A program made the position numbers and the translations under genes. This document shows positions 1 to 10,861 of a stretch of 64,000 nt of DNA, piece after piece. The notes under the pieces were generated by a model, which saw nothing but the letters and a program-made list of their open reading frames with translations, was not told where the DNA came from and searched no databases. The stretch lies in assembly GCF_004359215.1 (NCBI RefSeq), contig NC_090617.1, positions 376,083-440,082 of the forward strand, in the 5' to 3' direction. Position 1 is the stretch's first letter. Every line of letters starts with the position of its first letter. Source of the stretch: Bremia lactucae. Taxonomy: Eukaryota > Oomycota > Peronosporomycetes > Peronosporales > Peronosporaceae.

Positions 1-330
1 TCCGACTCGCATTCGTAGTCGACCTCCAAAGAGGGGTCGTATTCACGTGGTGAATCACCACGTGCACTCGCAACATCTAGTGTTGTGCGAGTGGAAGATA
101 CTACGGCAGACGTTCCGTCTGCCGCAAGAGATAACAGTGCGTCACCCGCGGCTGCACGAACCGCAGCCGAAGGCGCAGCACTATCGACACCCCGGATGAG
201 TTGATTCTTCATGCGATGGAATTTAAAATTATGGTTCTGACCAATCAACATCGTTTTAAAATTAAGTGGTCGCATAATGACCACTCTATCCAATGACAGT
301 CAGAGTGATTGTCGGTAACAGGAGGGGTGA
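1..330 (+). mobile_element. 3' internal end of a family A LTR retrotransposon, with polypurine tract
   Basis: The sequence ends in a purine-rich tract at 321-330 (GGAGGGGTGA) directly before the LTR at 331, the expected layout of a polypurine tract and 3' LTR on the plus strand. Frame 1 contains an Ala/Ser-rich open tail ending in a stop near 200. The block from about 155 to 300 (here called X) recurs at 18205-18390 in the same window orientation, and a diverged version precedes the LTR at 49461. The rest of this element lies left of the window. Confidence 0.7.
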
Positions 331-783
331 TGTAACGGGGTGTATCGTTACATGAAATTAACACTTAAAGGTTGTTAATTAATACATTACCTGAAGGGTA
401 GATAATATTTGGAGGATTTTACTTTATGTAGTAATGTTCAGAATTCTTATCCATAAATAGGTATTGACCATTATGTCTATTTATTCCGTAGACTATTTAG
501 CTGTAGAGGTAATCAAAGAGAGTTGCAGATAAGATAAAGATAAGAATTCAATTACATGTTTAGTATTAGATTAATATTAAGTTAGCATTTACAAGATAGA
601 AAGAGAGACACTTAATTATATCAATACATTTTTCATTTTACCCTCTTTAAGCTAGTTACCTTAAAGAAAAGTATTCCTCTGCACGTACTAGTGTACGTGA
701 AATAACGTAAGGCACCACTCGCAACTGAAGCAGTGCGAAGTGGACTTGTACTGAAGCAGGAGAAGTCGTAGTGCCCCGTGACA
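331..783 (+). repeat. Family A LTR (3' LTR of the element running off the left edge)
   Basis: It begins TGTAACGGGGTGTATCG and ends GTGCCCCGTGACA, matching the LTRs at 17751-18191 and 27016-27400 in reverse complement. It contains the family's GTACGTG/CACGTAC palindromic segment and a hairpin near its 3' end. Its outer flank starts at 784, and the matching target duplication would lie outside the window. Confidence 0.8.
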
Positions 784-1460
784 CTATGTATGGTCATTCG
801 ACTGCATCCAAAAAATAAACATTTATTCGTTTACAATTGTCTATAGATCCCCCATATAGCCAAACAACCGTGTTTTCGTTTGGCGATGTTAGATGTGCCG
901 TTTTTAATAGGTGAGAAAAAGCCAAGAGCGCCCGCACTTGATTGGCTAGTCATAAAAAAAGCGAACAGAAAGAGCTGCAAATCGAGCATGAGGGAGAAGT
1001 TGAGCTAGAAATAAGCGACAAGGGTCGGAGGTGCGGTCTTGCGCATGCATGTAAGTTAGTCTTTGGCGGTCAAGCTAAGGATAAATTTATTTTATTTTAC
1101 TTCTACCGACTTTTGCGGAAGTGCATACTTACCTTTCAAATTGGCGAATCTTAGTTTTTTTGTACCTACCATGGGCGCAAGCAAGCCATAATTTCCTTAT
1201 GTTTCAGGTTTGTCGGCTTTCCAAAAGGGAATCTATCGACGTCTCTAAATGAATAATTGTTAATTTTGTGCTATAGCGGAGTAATAAAAATGTTTATGTT
1301 GTCATTTTCTATCTTTAGTTTTTAATAAATGAAAACAATCAGACAGGGGGTGTGGCTATACCAAAAGGGGTGTCTCCACACTATTGCATGCGTAATTGTC
1401 CTCGCACGACTTGTCAAAAAGGACACTCATTAAATTCGCAATACAATTTGATTCACAACC
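784..1460. other. Flank between LTR and hydrolase gene
   Basis: Here lies non-repeat sequence between the LTR and the 3' end of the hydrolase gene. A plus-strand open frame at about 945-1154 has a charged, coding-like start (KKSEQKELQIEHEGEVELEI) and a possible donor GTAAGT at about 1051. It could be the last exon of a gene cut by the LTR insertion. I find no homology and do not call it a gene. Confidence 0.3.
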
Positions 1461-3656
1461 TTACAATTCCGCCTTGGCTTCAGCCAACTCGTCCCGAACA
1501 ATTTCTCGTTCTCCATTTGTTGTCTCGCAGGCCGGAACGGTTACTGGGTTGTTTTCGGGTTCAGCGCGAGGCACAACGTTGGCATCGTAAACACCCACGT
1601 AGGAAGGAAGTGTGAGCTTAGTAGAGTAAACGCCTCCGAAATGGATAGAGAGCTTTGTGGCTTCGTTCTCGCCCGGTGAACCGAAATCGGGAGAACCGGC
1701 AGCTCCTAAAGAAACGCGAATCTGGTGGTCGCGCTTCACAACGTACGACGTGGGCTGAAAGCGAAGAACAGCCTCGTACACTTGGCCAGGCACGATGTTG
1801 CGTGAGTTCTTTTGCTTGAACGAGTATACGCTCGAGTCAGGGTGGACCGTCATATGCACGGGATCCAATAAAGCCTCGGTCATGTACGTGACACCAGGAC
1901 GCTTGTTCTCGTTCGGAAATGGCGCCGTCAAGTCAACGTCCTCAAGGTAAGCCACAAGGCTCACATTGGAGTGGTCGACTGAAAAGAATATTCGCAATTC
2001 AGCCTCACCAGTGATCTCTGTAAGTGGCATCATCGGCGTGAGAAACGTCATGTAATGTTCCGCCAGAGGTGTGCGGTCAAGGTAGTACGTCGGACGCAGA
2101 CCAAAGAGATGATCGAGCATGTTCCAGCGCGAGACCGTTTCTAGCGTAGGTTTATGACTGATGTTGTGGATCACGGTACTCACCTCGAGAGTTGGCTCGG
2201 ATTGGAAACCATTGTTGACGCCAAGATATAACACTACGTCACTTACATACACTGGTGGCCACAATTCGGCTTCTTTCCAGCGGTTGTGCACCATTGTGAA
2301 ATAATGCACCGGTAATTCCTCGTCGATCTTTGTAATTTGGCGGCGATTGGCATACATGTGACGATCAAAAAATCGACTCACTTCGTCCAAATGATAAAAG
2401 CACTTTTGCTTCCCCTCGGCAAATGGATCGGCATTATCAACACCAGCGTGACTCCAAGGCCCCAGGGTAAGACGGTGGTAGGGAGGACCTCTGTTAAGGG
2501 CCTCTAATGCCTCTTTCGGTAGCGCTGGTAGTAGTGAAGCCGTGGTAACATCCAAAGTATTCGTCAAATACTTATATAGCAGAATGCTGGAACGAGCGAC
2601 ACCCATATCAAAGAAACCGGTCGATGTTTGCAAAGCAACACCAGAGGCAGCAATTGCAGGAAGGTGGCGAGTTGCATCCAAATGTTCGACATTACCACTT
2701 ATCGAAGCGAAAGGGTCATCGCGAAAGCGTGTGTGCAGCAATTCTCGTGATAAATCTGGGTTCTGCATGTGTTCATTAATGTACTTTTGAAATTTGGCAT
2801 CATCGTCATCGACGCGATAGACTTCTCCGCCAAAATATTTGAGCATAAGGCGTGGCTTGAAGGTGGGAATATTGTTCCAGCGAGTCTGGCGGTCCGTAGC
2901 ACCTGTAAATGATGCCCAGTCATTAACTGCTTTAACATTTTTTACACCACCAGGGAAAAGAGCGTCCTGGAACACATCAATAGGGACACTGTTAACCGAA
3001 ATTGCCTTCAAAGCGGGGTGGCCACAAGCTGCAACAAGGAGAGCTCCGACACCGTCTAGTCCTTGACCGAAGACAGCAACTTCTCCATTACTCCACGGTT
3101 GCTTAACGATCCATTGAATAATATCATAGGCATCCAGCACTTCAGTGTCATGAAAATCAAACGTTTTCGAGCCCGCCGAGGCGCCAGTGCCTCGTACGTC
3201 AACTGAGATCCATGCGTAACCATTTGTTACAAAGCGCTGCACGTAGGCATTGACACGGGGGTTAGTAAATTTGCGTTCGTAATGTGAAAAGATGCTGAAA
3301 GGAAAGTCAAGCGTGTAGCCGCGGCCATGACGTGTTGGAAAGAGCACAGAGGGAACCTTTTGCTGCTTGTCCCAGAGGTAGTCGGCCAAGTAGGTGTCTA
3401 CGGCCAGTTCAATACCGTCACGCATGGCCACGTACTGCGTCTTGTGGTGTGTCTTTTTGGGGTCAAAGAATCGCAAAGATTCGTAGCGTCTCGCACCAAA
3501 CCACGACTGGTCGTTCACATTCACATCACAGACGATAGGGTCCTCACGATTCAAGATGTAGCCTGCGAGGGAATGGGCCAGATAGAGGGATAGCATGGAG
3601 AAAACGGCATTCTTAATGCGAAAAGCTGTCGCTGGGGGAGGTCCATCTTCCACCAT
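1461..3656 (-). CDS. S15/CocE-type alpha/beta-hydrolase, probable pseudoenzyme
   Basis: This single-exon protein of 731 aa resembles the X-Pro dipeptidyl-peptidase S15 / cocaine-esterase (CocE/NonD) family. An N-terminal hydrophobic stretch (about 15-35) could be a signal or anchor. The hydrolase core follows, with the family signature DVRGTGAS at about 153-160. The Asp (TGFFD, D350) and His (GPWSH, H403) of the triad are present. A C-terminal jelly-roll-like domain follows from about 480. The nucleophile elbow, usually GxSYxG, reads GQGLDG, so the catalytic Ser position (199) is Gly, codon GGA at 3060-3062. The frame is otherwise intact, arguing for a retained but altered protein rather than a decayed one. 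The ATG at 3656 is the first in frame. Substrate is unknown. Confidence 0.82.
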   Translation of the reverse strand: MVEDGPPPATAFRIKNAVFSMLSLYLAHSLAGYILNREDPIVCDVNVNDQSWFGARRYESLRFFDPKKTHHKTQYVAMRDGIELAVDTYLADYLWDKQQKVPSVLFPTRHGRGYTLDFPFSIFSHYERKFTNPRVNAYVQRFVTNGYAWISVDVRGTGASAGSKTFDFHDTEVLDAYDIIQWIVKQPWSNGEVAVFGQGLDGVGALLVAACGHPALKAISVNSVPIDVFQDALFPGGVKNVKAVNDWASFTGATDRQTRWNNIPTFKPRLMLKYFGGEVYRVDDDDAKFQKYINEHMQNPDLSRELLHTRFRDDPFASISGNVEHLDATRHLPAIAASGVALQTSTGFFDMGVARSSILLYKYLTNTLDVTTASLLPALPKEALEALNRGPPYHRLTLGPWSHAGVDNADPFAEGKQKCFYHLDEVSRFFDRHMYANRRQITKIDEELPVHYFTMVHNRWKEAELWPPVYVSDVVLYLGVNNGFQSEPTLEVSTVIHNISHKPTLETVSRWNMLDHLFGLRPTYYLDRTPLAEHYMTFLTPMMPLTEITGEAELRIFFSVDHSNVSLVAYLEDVDLTAPFPNENKRPGVTYMTEALLDPVHMTVHPDSSVYSFKQKNSRNIVPGQVYEAVLRFQPTSYVVKRDHQIRVSLGAAGSPDFGSPGENEATKLSIHFGGVYSTKLTLPSYVGVYDANVVPRAEPENNPVTVPACETTNGEREIVRDELAEAKAEL

Positions 3657-3739
3657 GACTGGAAGACTTTTAAATGTTGTTAAACCTTACAATTATGTAT
3701 TAATTATCCCCTTTTTAGATCCATAAAAAATCTGATAAA

Positions 3740-5170
3740 TTACCAGACAAAGCAGTCCTGAGCCTGTAAGAGCGACGCAGGGCGGTAGCGCAAAGGGTAC
3801 CGCAACGCGTAGTACGGCAGATAAATCTGTAGGGTGCCGTCTTCAAACATTTGCTGTGTTGCTTCTTGTACATTAAATACATTCGGCGGGAATTGTTCGA
3901 TTATTTCAAAGCGACCAAAGGTTGGCGCTCCACTAAGCCTTGACATGACAATGTCCTTATGTGTTGGCAGACAAAAGCCCGTGATGCGAAGCACACTTGA
4001 TTGCTCGTTCCACTGCACGCGTACATTGCGCGAGTCAGTACCATGAAGACGCGCTACGAGATAGATGCCGTCTTGGCGACGCCGGAACTGGTAGTACGGA
4101 CGCCAAACTGGCAGGGAGCCGATGTCAACATCTACATTCGAACCCGGTACGACCATCCGTGGGGAAAGCAAAATGTGGGGCGACTGTCGGTGCAAAACAT
4201 TGTGACCACCAGCTGCGTCGTCATTTCGAGCAGATGCATCCTGGTCGTCAACAGCTTCGTCGTTGTCTGAAATCGCTTCGTCGTTGTCTGATATAGCTTC
4301 GTCGTTGTCTGAAACAGCTTCGTCGTTGTCTGAAACAGCTTCTCTGTCGTCTTCAACAGCTTCGTCGTCGTCTCCAACAGCTTCGTTGTCGTCTTCAACA
4401 GCTATGTCGTCGTCTTCGAGCGCTGCGTTAATTATCCTGGCATCGTCACATCTTGCAGCTGCAACGCCCTTTTCACGCGCTGCAATTACTTCGTCTGCAT
4501 CCCCATCGTTTGCATCGTCCTCTACAGCCATATCATCTTTGTCAGCGCCTCCATTAATTTGGTTTTCCTCGACGTTTCTGTTCTCGCCTTTGTTCATAGA
4601 CAACAGCTGCTCCATCTTGATATCTTTGTTGGCGTCTTCCTTATCTTCAAGCATCGATTCAATATGCTCACTCTCTCGAGCCAATGGCTCAAAGCGCATA
4701 TCGCCAAAGTCGGCGTTACTGTCAATAGGCTTCAAGGCCGTCGTTGGAAGGCACTCGATACCACCGAGAACTCGCTGTCCAAAGTGTTTAAGCTTGGCGC
4801 CACGAGCCATAAACTCGTCAGCGAGAGGCAGGAGCTGCTGTACCAGAATCACCAGTGCCTTCCGTGCCCGTCGAATCTCGCTATTGCCATAGCTTAGCAC
4901 TCCGTCCAACTCGATCAGGTATCGTGTCAGAAGCTCCGCTTGCTCTTTGACACTATAGTCAAAAGCTCCAAGCTCCAGGCGTATCTTTTTTATAACGGAG
5001 GCAGCGTTTTTGGGTTTAAATGTTCGCGATCGCCACTTGGCTCCGCACACCATCGCAACCAAGTTCTTGTACTTCGCTGGCAATCGAGTTTGTAATTTCC
5101 CTTGTACATCCTTGACCTTTAGCTCAATGGCATTCAGACGACTTTTCTCGTGTGATGACTCGGTCTCCAT
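3740..5170 (-). CDS. BAG-like / alpha-crystallin (HSP20) domain protein with acidic repeat
   Basis: This single-exon protein has 476 aa. Residues about 10-120 form a helical segment resembling a BAG domain, the Hsp70 nucleotide-exchange module (moderate confidence). Residues about 250-310 are an acidic low-complexity tract of seven-residue units (SDNDEAV, DDDEAV). Residues about 355-455 look like an alpha-crystallin/CS beta-sandwich, with a central stretch VRVQWNEQSSVLRITG and a C-terminal LQIYLPY strand. The combination suggests a co-chaperone joining Hsp70 regulation with a small heat-shock module; that function is inferred. It lies 84 nt upstream of, and on the same strand as, the hydrolase gene, so it has its own promoter region up to 5301, where a retrotransposon begins. 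Confidence 0.72.
   Translation of the reverse strand: METESSHEKSRLNAIELKVKDVQGKLQTRLPAKYKNLVAMVCGAKWRSRTFKPKNAASVIKKIRLELGAFDYSVKEQAELLTRYLIELDGVLSYGNSEIRRARKALVILVQQLLPLADEFMARGAKLKHFGQRVLGGIECLPTTALKPIDSNADFGDMRFEPLARESEHIESMLEDKEDANKDIKMEQLLSMNKGENRNVEENQINGGADKDDMAVEDDANDGDADEVIAAREKGVAAARCDDARIINAALEDDDIAVEDDNEAVGDDDEAVEDDREAVSDNDEAVSDNDEAISDNDEAISDNDEAVDDQDASARNDDAAGGHNVLHRQSPHILLSPRMVVPGSNVDVDIGSLPVWRPYYQFRRRQDGIYLVARLHGTDSRNVRVQWNEQSSVLRITGFCLPTHKDIVMSRLSGAPTFGRFEIIEQFPPNVFNVQEATQQMFEDGTLQIYLPYYALRYPLRYRPASLLQAQDCFVW
4250..4421. repeat. 21-bp coding minisatellite
   Basis: About eight units of 21 bp (plus-strand core GCTTCGTCGTTGTCTGAAA) lie in tandem and encode the acidic heptads of the BAG/HSP20 protein on the minus strand. 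Units on the high-coordinate side are more diverged, while four units near 4255-4345 are almost identical, which suggests recent expansion. The period keeps the frame. Confidence 0.85.
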
Positions 5171-5306
5171 CGCTCTGATAAAGACTTACGTTGCACTTGC
5201 TAGTAACAAATTGAAAAATGTTAGTTGGACAAGTCGATTCGAAAGTCGATTCGACATTCGACGTTAAGTCGCGAATATTCGAGAGCATCGAAAATATGAG
5301 CCAGAC

Positions 5307-6277
5307 TGTAACGGGGTGTCCGTTACATAAGTATTACTTTCTAAGAAAGTATTAATCAATATTACTTTCTGTAAAAGGAAAAAAGCAAAGATGTACAAAT
5401 AATTATCTTTATTAATTATTTGACTTGATATTGTCGATTTCAGGAAATTCCACATGCGTTTTTCTGCATATTTTTGAAAGTTTGCATCCTTAAAAACTCC
5501 ATGTATTCTGATCAACGCGTATGCGCAGCTCTGTAAAACTTGATACTGACATTTAACTTCACGCGAAAGAGTTCATTTCTTTCTTCAGAGTCGTCAAATC
5601 CTTGTTGAAAAGGAGTATATATACCAGCCTCGGGTGTTACTATTGACGTAGAGGGCGACGGGGATGCTAACAAGGAGATCGACCAGACCTGGAAGGGTGA
5701 GGAGAAGAGGTGTTTCGGTGTTAACCAGGTGGCTGGGGGTCACGCTGTTGCGGCGGACGGGTGTGGGGTGACAACGGAGAACCAGACAAACGATGTCGCG
5801 GTGGGCAGGCATGTTGGGCGGGTTGCGATGTTTTAGGTCTGGGGTGCCTAAAAAACGCAGCGGCGTCTTTTTTGGACGCAGTTTTCGATTTCAAGAAAAA
5901 GCAATACTCCAATATGAACCAAATTTGGTAGTATTGATGCAACAAGACATTAGTTCTATTGAATAATTGATTTAAGTTTAAATCAACCCCGCCAATCGTC
6001 AAAAGAACAAGATTGTGCGGTGTTCAAGGAGGCGCCATACATAGTTAATATTACTATAATATAGTCACTAGTGGATAGAAGATCGTTACGCAGGAGCTTA
6101 ATATATTATTACAGTTTTACTTTTTCTATATTGTAAAAGCCTTAGAACTAACCTTTGGTAGCTAGGACTTCTTAACTACCTAAATCTTTCTCTGCACGTC
6201 GTGTGCGTGAGTATCTTAGCTACCCCACCTTCACTGTAATCACTGTTAACAGAACTAGCAAAGGGTGCCCCGGATCA
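5307..6277 (+). repeat. Family B 5' LTR, enlarged by an internal insertion
   Basis: It starts TGTAACGGGGTGTCCGTTAC and ends AAGGGTGCCCCGGATCA. The family B LTR at 42073-42572 is 500 bp. This one is 971 bp because about 450 bp lie between roughly 5437 and 5890. That insert is flanked by near copies of TCGATTTCA(G/A)G and includes a plus-strand open stretch of about 65 codons ending at 5836 that I do not recognise. The sequence CCTGGTTGCAC at 6278 is the primer-binding-site position. Confidence 0.75.
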
Positions 6278-7007
6278 CCTGGTTGCACTTCGTAGTCCGC
6301 AAAACGCCCACGGAAGTTCCATCCAACATGGACATGTTGGATGAGAAAGGAGGGAGCTTTCAAGCCCCTCAAGAAGGCTATCAGGCAATGCGTGAAAGGT
6401 TTACTTAATTGAGTGACCTTGAATGGAGAGCGATCCAACGGGTGAGTTCGGTCGTAGGCGGGCCAGCCGTTAGCGCAATGTTGTTGGCTCTGCCAAGAGA
6501 CGAGCACATGCGGCTATAGCCGAGTTTACTCAACATAAACTCGACGGGTTCAGAGAGAAAGTAGCCTTGCTTCACCAGCAAGGCTCTCAACACGAGGAGG
6601 TGTTGAGCGAACATGTTGCTCAACAATTGGAACTGTTGAGACAGCAGCATGTAAATGCTGCTAATGGGCTGACGCTTCCACGTCAACCCGAAAGCTTAAC
6701 GATAGAAATCTTTGAGCTGAAGGCAGTCGAAGGCGACTTACTTTTAAGAATGTTCGTCGAATAAGACGACGTCATTGAAGCTCGTCGTATCAATGATGAT
6801 GCTACGAACGTGAAATTTGGTATGTCCAACATAGCCAGACGCGCCAAATATTAAGGCTCAAACTTCATGACCCATTAGTTTTTGGGTCGTATGAGGGTTT
6901 GAAGACCCGGCTCAGTAAACATTTGAGCGGCTACGTGCCAAATCAGATCTTAAGCCGATCTCCCTGATTTGAAGCAGGGTAAGCGTGACCTTCACGCTTA
7001 TGCCCAG

Positions 7008-7286
7008 TGTAACGGGGCACTGCGACTTGTACTGTTTCAGTACAAGTCCACTTCACACTGCTTCAGATGTGAGTGGTGCCTCTCGTTAAGTAACGTNNNN
7101 NNNNNNNNNNNNNNNNNNNNNNNNNNNNNNNNNNNNNNNNNNNNNNNNNNNNNNNNNNNNNNNNNNNNNNNNNNNNNNNNNNNNNNNNNNNNNNNNGTAA
7201 TTTCCTCCAAATATTATCTACCTTTTGGATAATATTAATTAACAATCTTTTATTGTTAATTTCATGTAACGATACACCCCGTTACA
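7008..7286 (-). repeat. Solo family A LTR with 5-bp target duplication and an assembly gap
   Basis: TGTAACGGGGCACTGCGAC starts at 7008 and GATACACCCCGTTACA ends at 7286, which is a family A LTR in minus orientation. CCCAG flanks it at 7003-7007 and 7287-7291. The interrupted gag resumes exactly, as judged against 43290-43330. Positions 7097-7196 are 100 N, so the true length is unknown; other A LTRs are 385-453 bp. Confidence 0.85.
7097..7196. other. Assembly gap (100 N)
   Basis: There are exactly 100 N, the usual placeholder for a gap of unknown size. It falls in the middle of a repeated LTR, as expected where short reads cannot be placed. Confidence 0.97.
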
Positions 7287-7839
7287 CCCAGCATACACAA
7301 TACCTGGTCAGATGTATCGGGAATCATCCGATTGATGGACACACACAGGTTGCTGTTCATCAAGAGTCTCACAGACGGTCCTGTTAAGACCCACGTGTTC
7401 CGGCTCGAATTATTTGACCAAGCGATATATGTAGCGGAACAAGAGGACTTCGGCCTAAAACAGGCTTTCGTCGAAAACCTATGGACTTTTCAAATGTAGA
7501 GGAAACCTCCCTCTTCACATTACAAACGATTACAAAAATAAAATTATTGTCAAAAGACGAGCGACTACGCCTGTTAATGCAGTGCCCCACGGCCAGTGCC
7601 TAAAAACACTGAGCAAAAAGATCGATCTCCCGTTAGGAACAGCGATGGACGAGGATCCGACGCTGTTGCGAAATCGCAACTGCGAGGCAGATCGTAAGAA
7701 AACAGTCGGGTCAGTAGATGCAGAGCGCCCTACTGATCCAGCAACGTCAAAAGAATTTGCAGGCCTTTTGACATAAGTTGCTCCTTACACACGAATGTTG
7801 TAACTGCCTCAGGTGATGAATTTAACCTTATCACCCTGA

Positions 7840-8675
7840 AAATAAAGTGTCAAATAAGTTGCCACTTAAGTCCCTTGTCGACTGTGAGGCGTCGAACATT
7901 TAATTCGACGCCAACCACTTGAAGATCGCAGGCTCAAGTTCTTTGCGCGCGACAACCCTCTAACGAGGATGACAGTGCCCCTAGTAACACGCGCATCTGT
8001 GACAGTAAAGAAATGTGTAGTTGGTATCCAATACACGCTCAAGGGTAAACAGTACCGTGAAAATTTCATCGTACTTGATTTGGATGACAAATTAGATGTC
8101 ATCCATGGATTACCATGGCTCAGAAAGTGCGAGCCATGCATGTTTTGGCAGCATCAATCCGTGACGATGCCTGTATCATCTTCAACAGAGAGTCATCTAA
8201 CGATCGTCTTGGAGCGTCCATAAGCGGGTGGATGTCTTACGAGTGAGTGCTATGGCCTCTTGTGGGTCGGTCGTTTGCACGACTGCACAAGACATCAGTG
8301 TGTAATTCCATCACACTGTGAAGTTATGTCCTAACGGCTGTGCACAAGCACAAGCAGCGTCGAAGTTCGGCCACTCGCATAAGTTGAGTGGTACGAAACA
8401 AGGATTCTTGTTTGTATAGCAACATCCAAGAAAAAAATTAACGCCTGTCTATAGGAGACAGTGCAAAAGTCTTAGATGGACTGGAGAGTCGATCGTAAAG
8501 GATCTAGCTTTGGTAGCGCAACCACAGCTAGAGGCAGTTGGAGAGGATACCCCCCCAATAAAACTTGAGGGAATGAGTCGCCAAGAATCTGTGGGAATAA
8601 GTCCCTAGAAATCTCTGATCAAAGATTTCCAAGCGTAGGCTTGCTCTGATAGCGCCTCCGAATTTAATTTCGGAG
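7840..8675 (+). pseudogene. Family B retropepsin and PR-RT linker relic
   Basis: The open stretch 7969-8223 carries the second half of the aspartic protease, with VIHGLPWLRKCEP matching the ILGLPWLRKYEP motif of other copies. The upstream active-site motif reads VDCEASN rather than VDSGASN, so it is inactive. The linker region continues to 8675, where homology switches abruptly to the opposite strand of another family. Confidence 0.7.
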
Positions 8676-8689
8676 GAGCAGATAAACCC

Positions 8690-10110
8690 TGAATTTGACT
8701 GGAGCATACTTCATAGCAAGTAACTCTTTTTCATGAACTGGGTAGTCTTTTCCGCAGCTTTAAGCTGTCTTGACTGAGCACTGTCAATGGCAAAATCCGA
8801 ATCGTCACAGATGACACTGAAAGGCCAATTTGGATTTAGCAGTGCCAGGATCGGGGCATGGATACGACTATCCTTAACTGCTTAAAAAACATTTTTTTCT
8901 GTGCTAGTCCAGCACCATTTTGTATCCTTTTTAAGGAGATTAGATAATGGCCTAGCCATTTCGGCGTATTTTTCACTTTATTTGTGTAAATAATTGGCGA
9001 GACCCAACCACTTACACAAATCCTTTTAGTTTTCAGGAACCGGCCAATCGACTATGTCTTTTACCTTAGCGGGATCCACTCGAAGGCCTCGCTTCCCAAT
9101 GAAACACCCTAAGAAAGGAATTTCTTCTGCGCCAAAAATGCATTGGCATGCATTCGCATGCAACTTATTTGTGCGCATACACTCGAGCACTGCTCGCAAA
9201 TGGTCTAAATGGTTTTCTATATCCGACTGACCCTCCTCCGCACGACTATGGACAAAACTGTCATCAAAATAAGTCTATGCATAACCTCGATGAGGGCGGA
9301 ACAGTTGCGTCACCAGACGATTAAATGTTGCCGGGGCGTTGGACAGCACTTGTAGAATAACCAACCTTTCCCATAACATACCGTTTGGAGTGTTAACCGC
9401 TGTTTGCGGGATATTGCTAGCTCGCATGAGCAATTGGTATTAACCATCGACAAAGTATAATGCACTGTACATCGTACATCCCACCATATTATTCGGAAGA
9501 ACATCCTTTCTAGAAATGGGGGTTTGTGCTGGTATAGTGGCAGCATTAAGCTTATTATAAGCATGTACAACGCGCCATTTACCATTTGGTTTTTTGACGC
9601 AAAGTGTCGGTGTCGATTGGGGAGATTTGATCTCTCGTACCATTCCAGCCTCGTGCTTAGCACGAAAGAAATCGTCAATGACGTCACACTGTTCCCTTGG
9701 TAAAAGCCGCTGTCGTGTGACACAGTATTTAATTCCCGGAACCAAGTCAATTTCATGACGGACACCTCTATCCGGAGGTAAAACAAATGGTGGGTTGGTA
9801 CATTGGTACATACCACATCTTGGAATTGCTTAATCAAGGAATCAAATGGATCCGTAGGATCTTTAAGAATCGATGACCCACTCCACGCGCTGAGTGCAGC
9901 TTTTGTGTCATCCAGGACAGCTTCGTCCAGAAGTGACGATGAGTTTAACTCAATCATAGGTCGAATATTCACCATCTCAGATAAGTCGCCAGCCTTTAAG
10001 GCTCGGCTGCATTCATCGATATTCATTTCGTCTAGCTCTAAAAGAGCATTTATCGAACGGATTGTCGCAAGGCTAACTTCTCCCACAACGTTAACGGTTA
10101 CACCATTCAC
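8690..10110 (-). pseudogene. Family C reverse transcriptase and RNase H start, decayed
   Basis: Minus-strand frames from 10110 to about 8690 hold the linker with ELNSSSLLDEAVLDDTKAA, the RT fingers (CVKKPNGKWRVVHAYNKL, about 9600-9545), the palm start (TMYSALYFVDG, where LDLVDG is the sister sequence), thumb/connection and the RNase H start. Stops and frameshifts break it in many places. It is closely related to 53011-54034. Confidence 0.7.
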
Positions 10111-10801
10111 AGCGTGTGGAATTGCTCACACATATTACTTTGCGAGAGTATAAACGCTTCGTGTCTTCCCTGTATTGGAGTAGGGACAATACGCCTGTCA
10201 GAGGCCCGGACATTCACGCTTCCGAATTTTCCAGCCTGTATTGGTTCTATACCAGACATGGTGTCTAATTCGACATCCGACAAGGAGTTAGGTAACTCAG
10301 CTTCATTTACCGGCGAAAGTTTACGTGTCGCTTCACGTGCATTAGGAGGGTTTGACCCAGAATGCCCTGGCGGACCGCCAAAAGTGTCATTAATGGACGT
10401 ACTGCACGATAGTGCCCACTCCATCGCTCTAACTCCGAGTTAGAAAATGGCCATAGACACCTTTTGCCGTTCTGTTAAGAACACGGCGAAATCAATGGAA
10501 ACGTCCATCTGCTTAATCCCAAAAGAGAGATTTTCTCCCTCTTTTCCTTTAAATGTCTTCACATTGACAGCTAAAGGGCGAGCCTTCGGCTCTGAATCAG
10601 GTACAGAGATGTACCGGTTTGGCATAGATGCCGCTAAATGATCTTGTACCTGGCCGATCAGGGAGGTTTCATATCGCATGAAGGCTTCAAGCCTTGCATG
10701 CAGGTTAGGAGATAATGAACTCCATGTTCAAGCCCATATAAAGTTTTGAGATTGTGGTAAGCTGTGCGTTGCGTCTCTGAAAGTTCTAGAATCTCTTCCA
10801 T
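10107..10801 (-). pseudogene. Family C gag with deletion into the PR-RT linker
   Basis: The minus-strand ATG at 10801 opens a gag whose capsid-like segment (LAVNVKTFKGKEGENL, about 10575-10530) is recognisable. Around 10390 the sequence jumps from gag (EWAL) to the linker found in the other C copy at 54500-54230. Most of capsid, zinc knuckle and protease is missing. A frameshift lies near 10440. Confidence 0.6.
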
Positions 10802-10861
10802 TATAGTAAGAAATTAGTTTTGTAATAACTCAGGCGTAGATTGACTGCGAGTGCTACCAGG

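Larger units (their letters stand above)
6278..7780 (+). pseudogene. Family B gag relic
   Basis: Decayed gag follows the primer-binding site. Short open stretches match the gag of the second B element (42700-43790), including the gag segment around 6940-7450 and the region just before the zinc knuckle. The knuckle itself is not readable here. Several frameshifts and stops are present. The frame is interrupted at 7008-7286 by a solo LTR. Confidence 0.65.

Noticed and set aside
1352..1615. Plus-strand ORFs at the left end of the hydrolase gene
   Set aside because: They lie mostly antisense to the end of the S15 gene and have no family features; shadow frames.
4250..4421. Possible CRISPR-like array
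   Set aside because: The units are contiguous 21-mers without spacers, inside a eukaryotic coding frame.
4263..4892. 209-codon Ser/Ala-rich plus-strand ORF
   Set aside because: It is the antisense reading of the acidic repeat of the BAG/HSP20 gene; the repeat keeps all frames open.
5637..5836. Open stretch in the insert of the B LTR (VEGDGDANKEIDQTWKGEEK)
   Set aside because: No start codon in context and no recognised family; too short to call, so mentioned only under the LTR.
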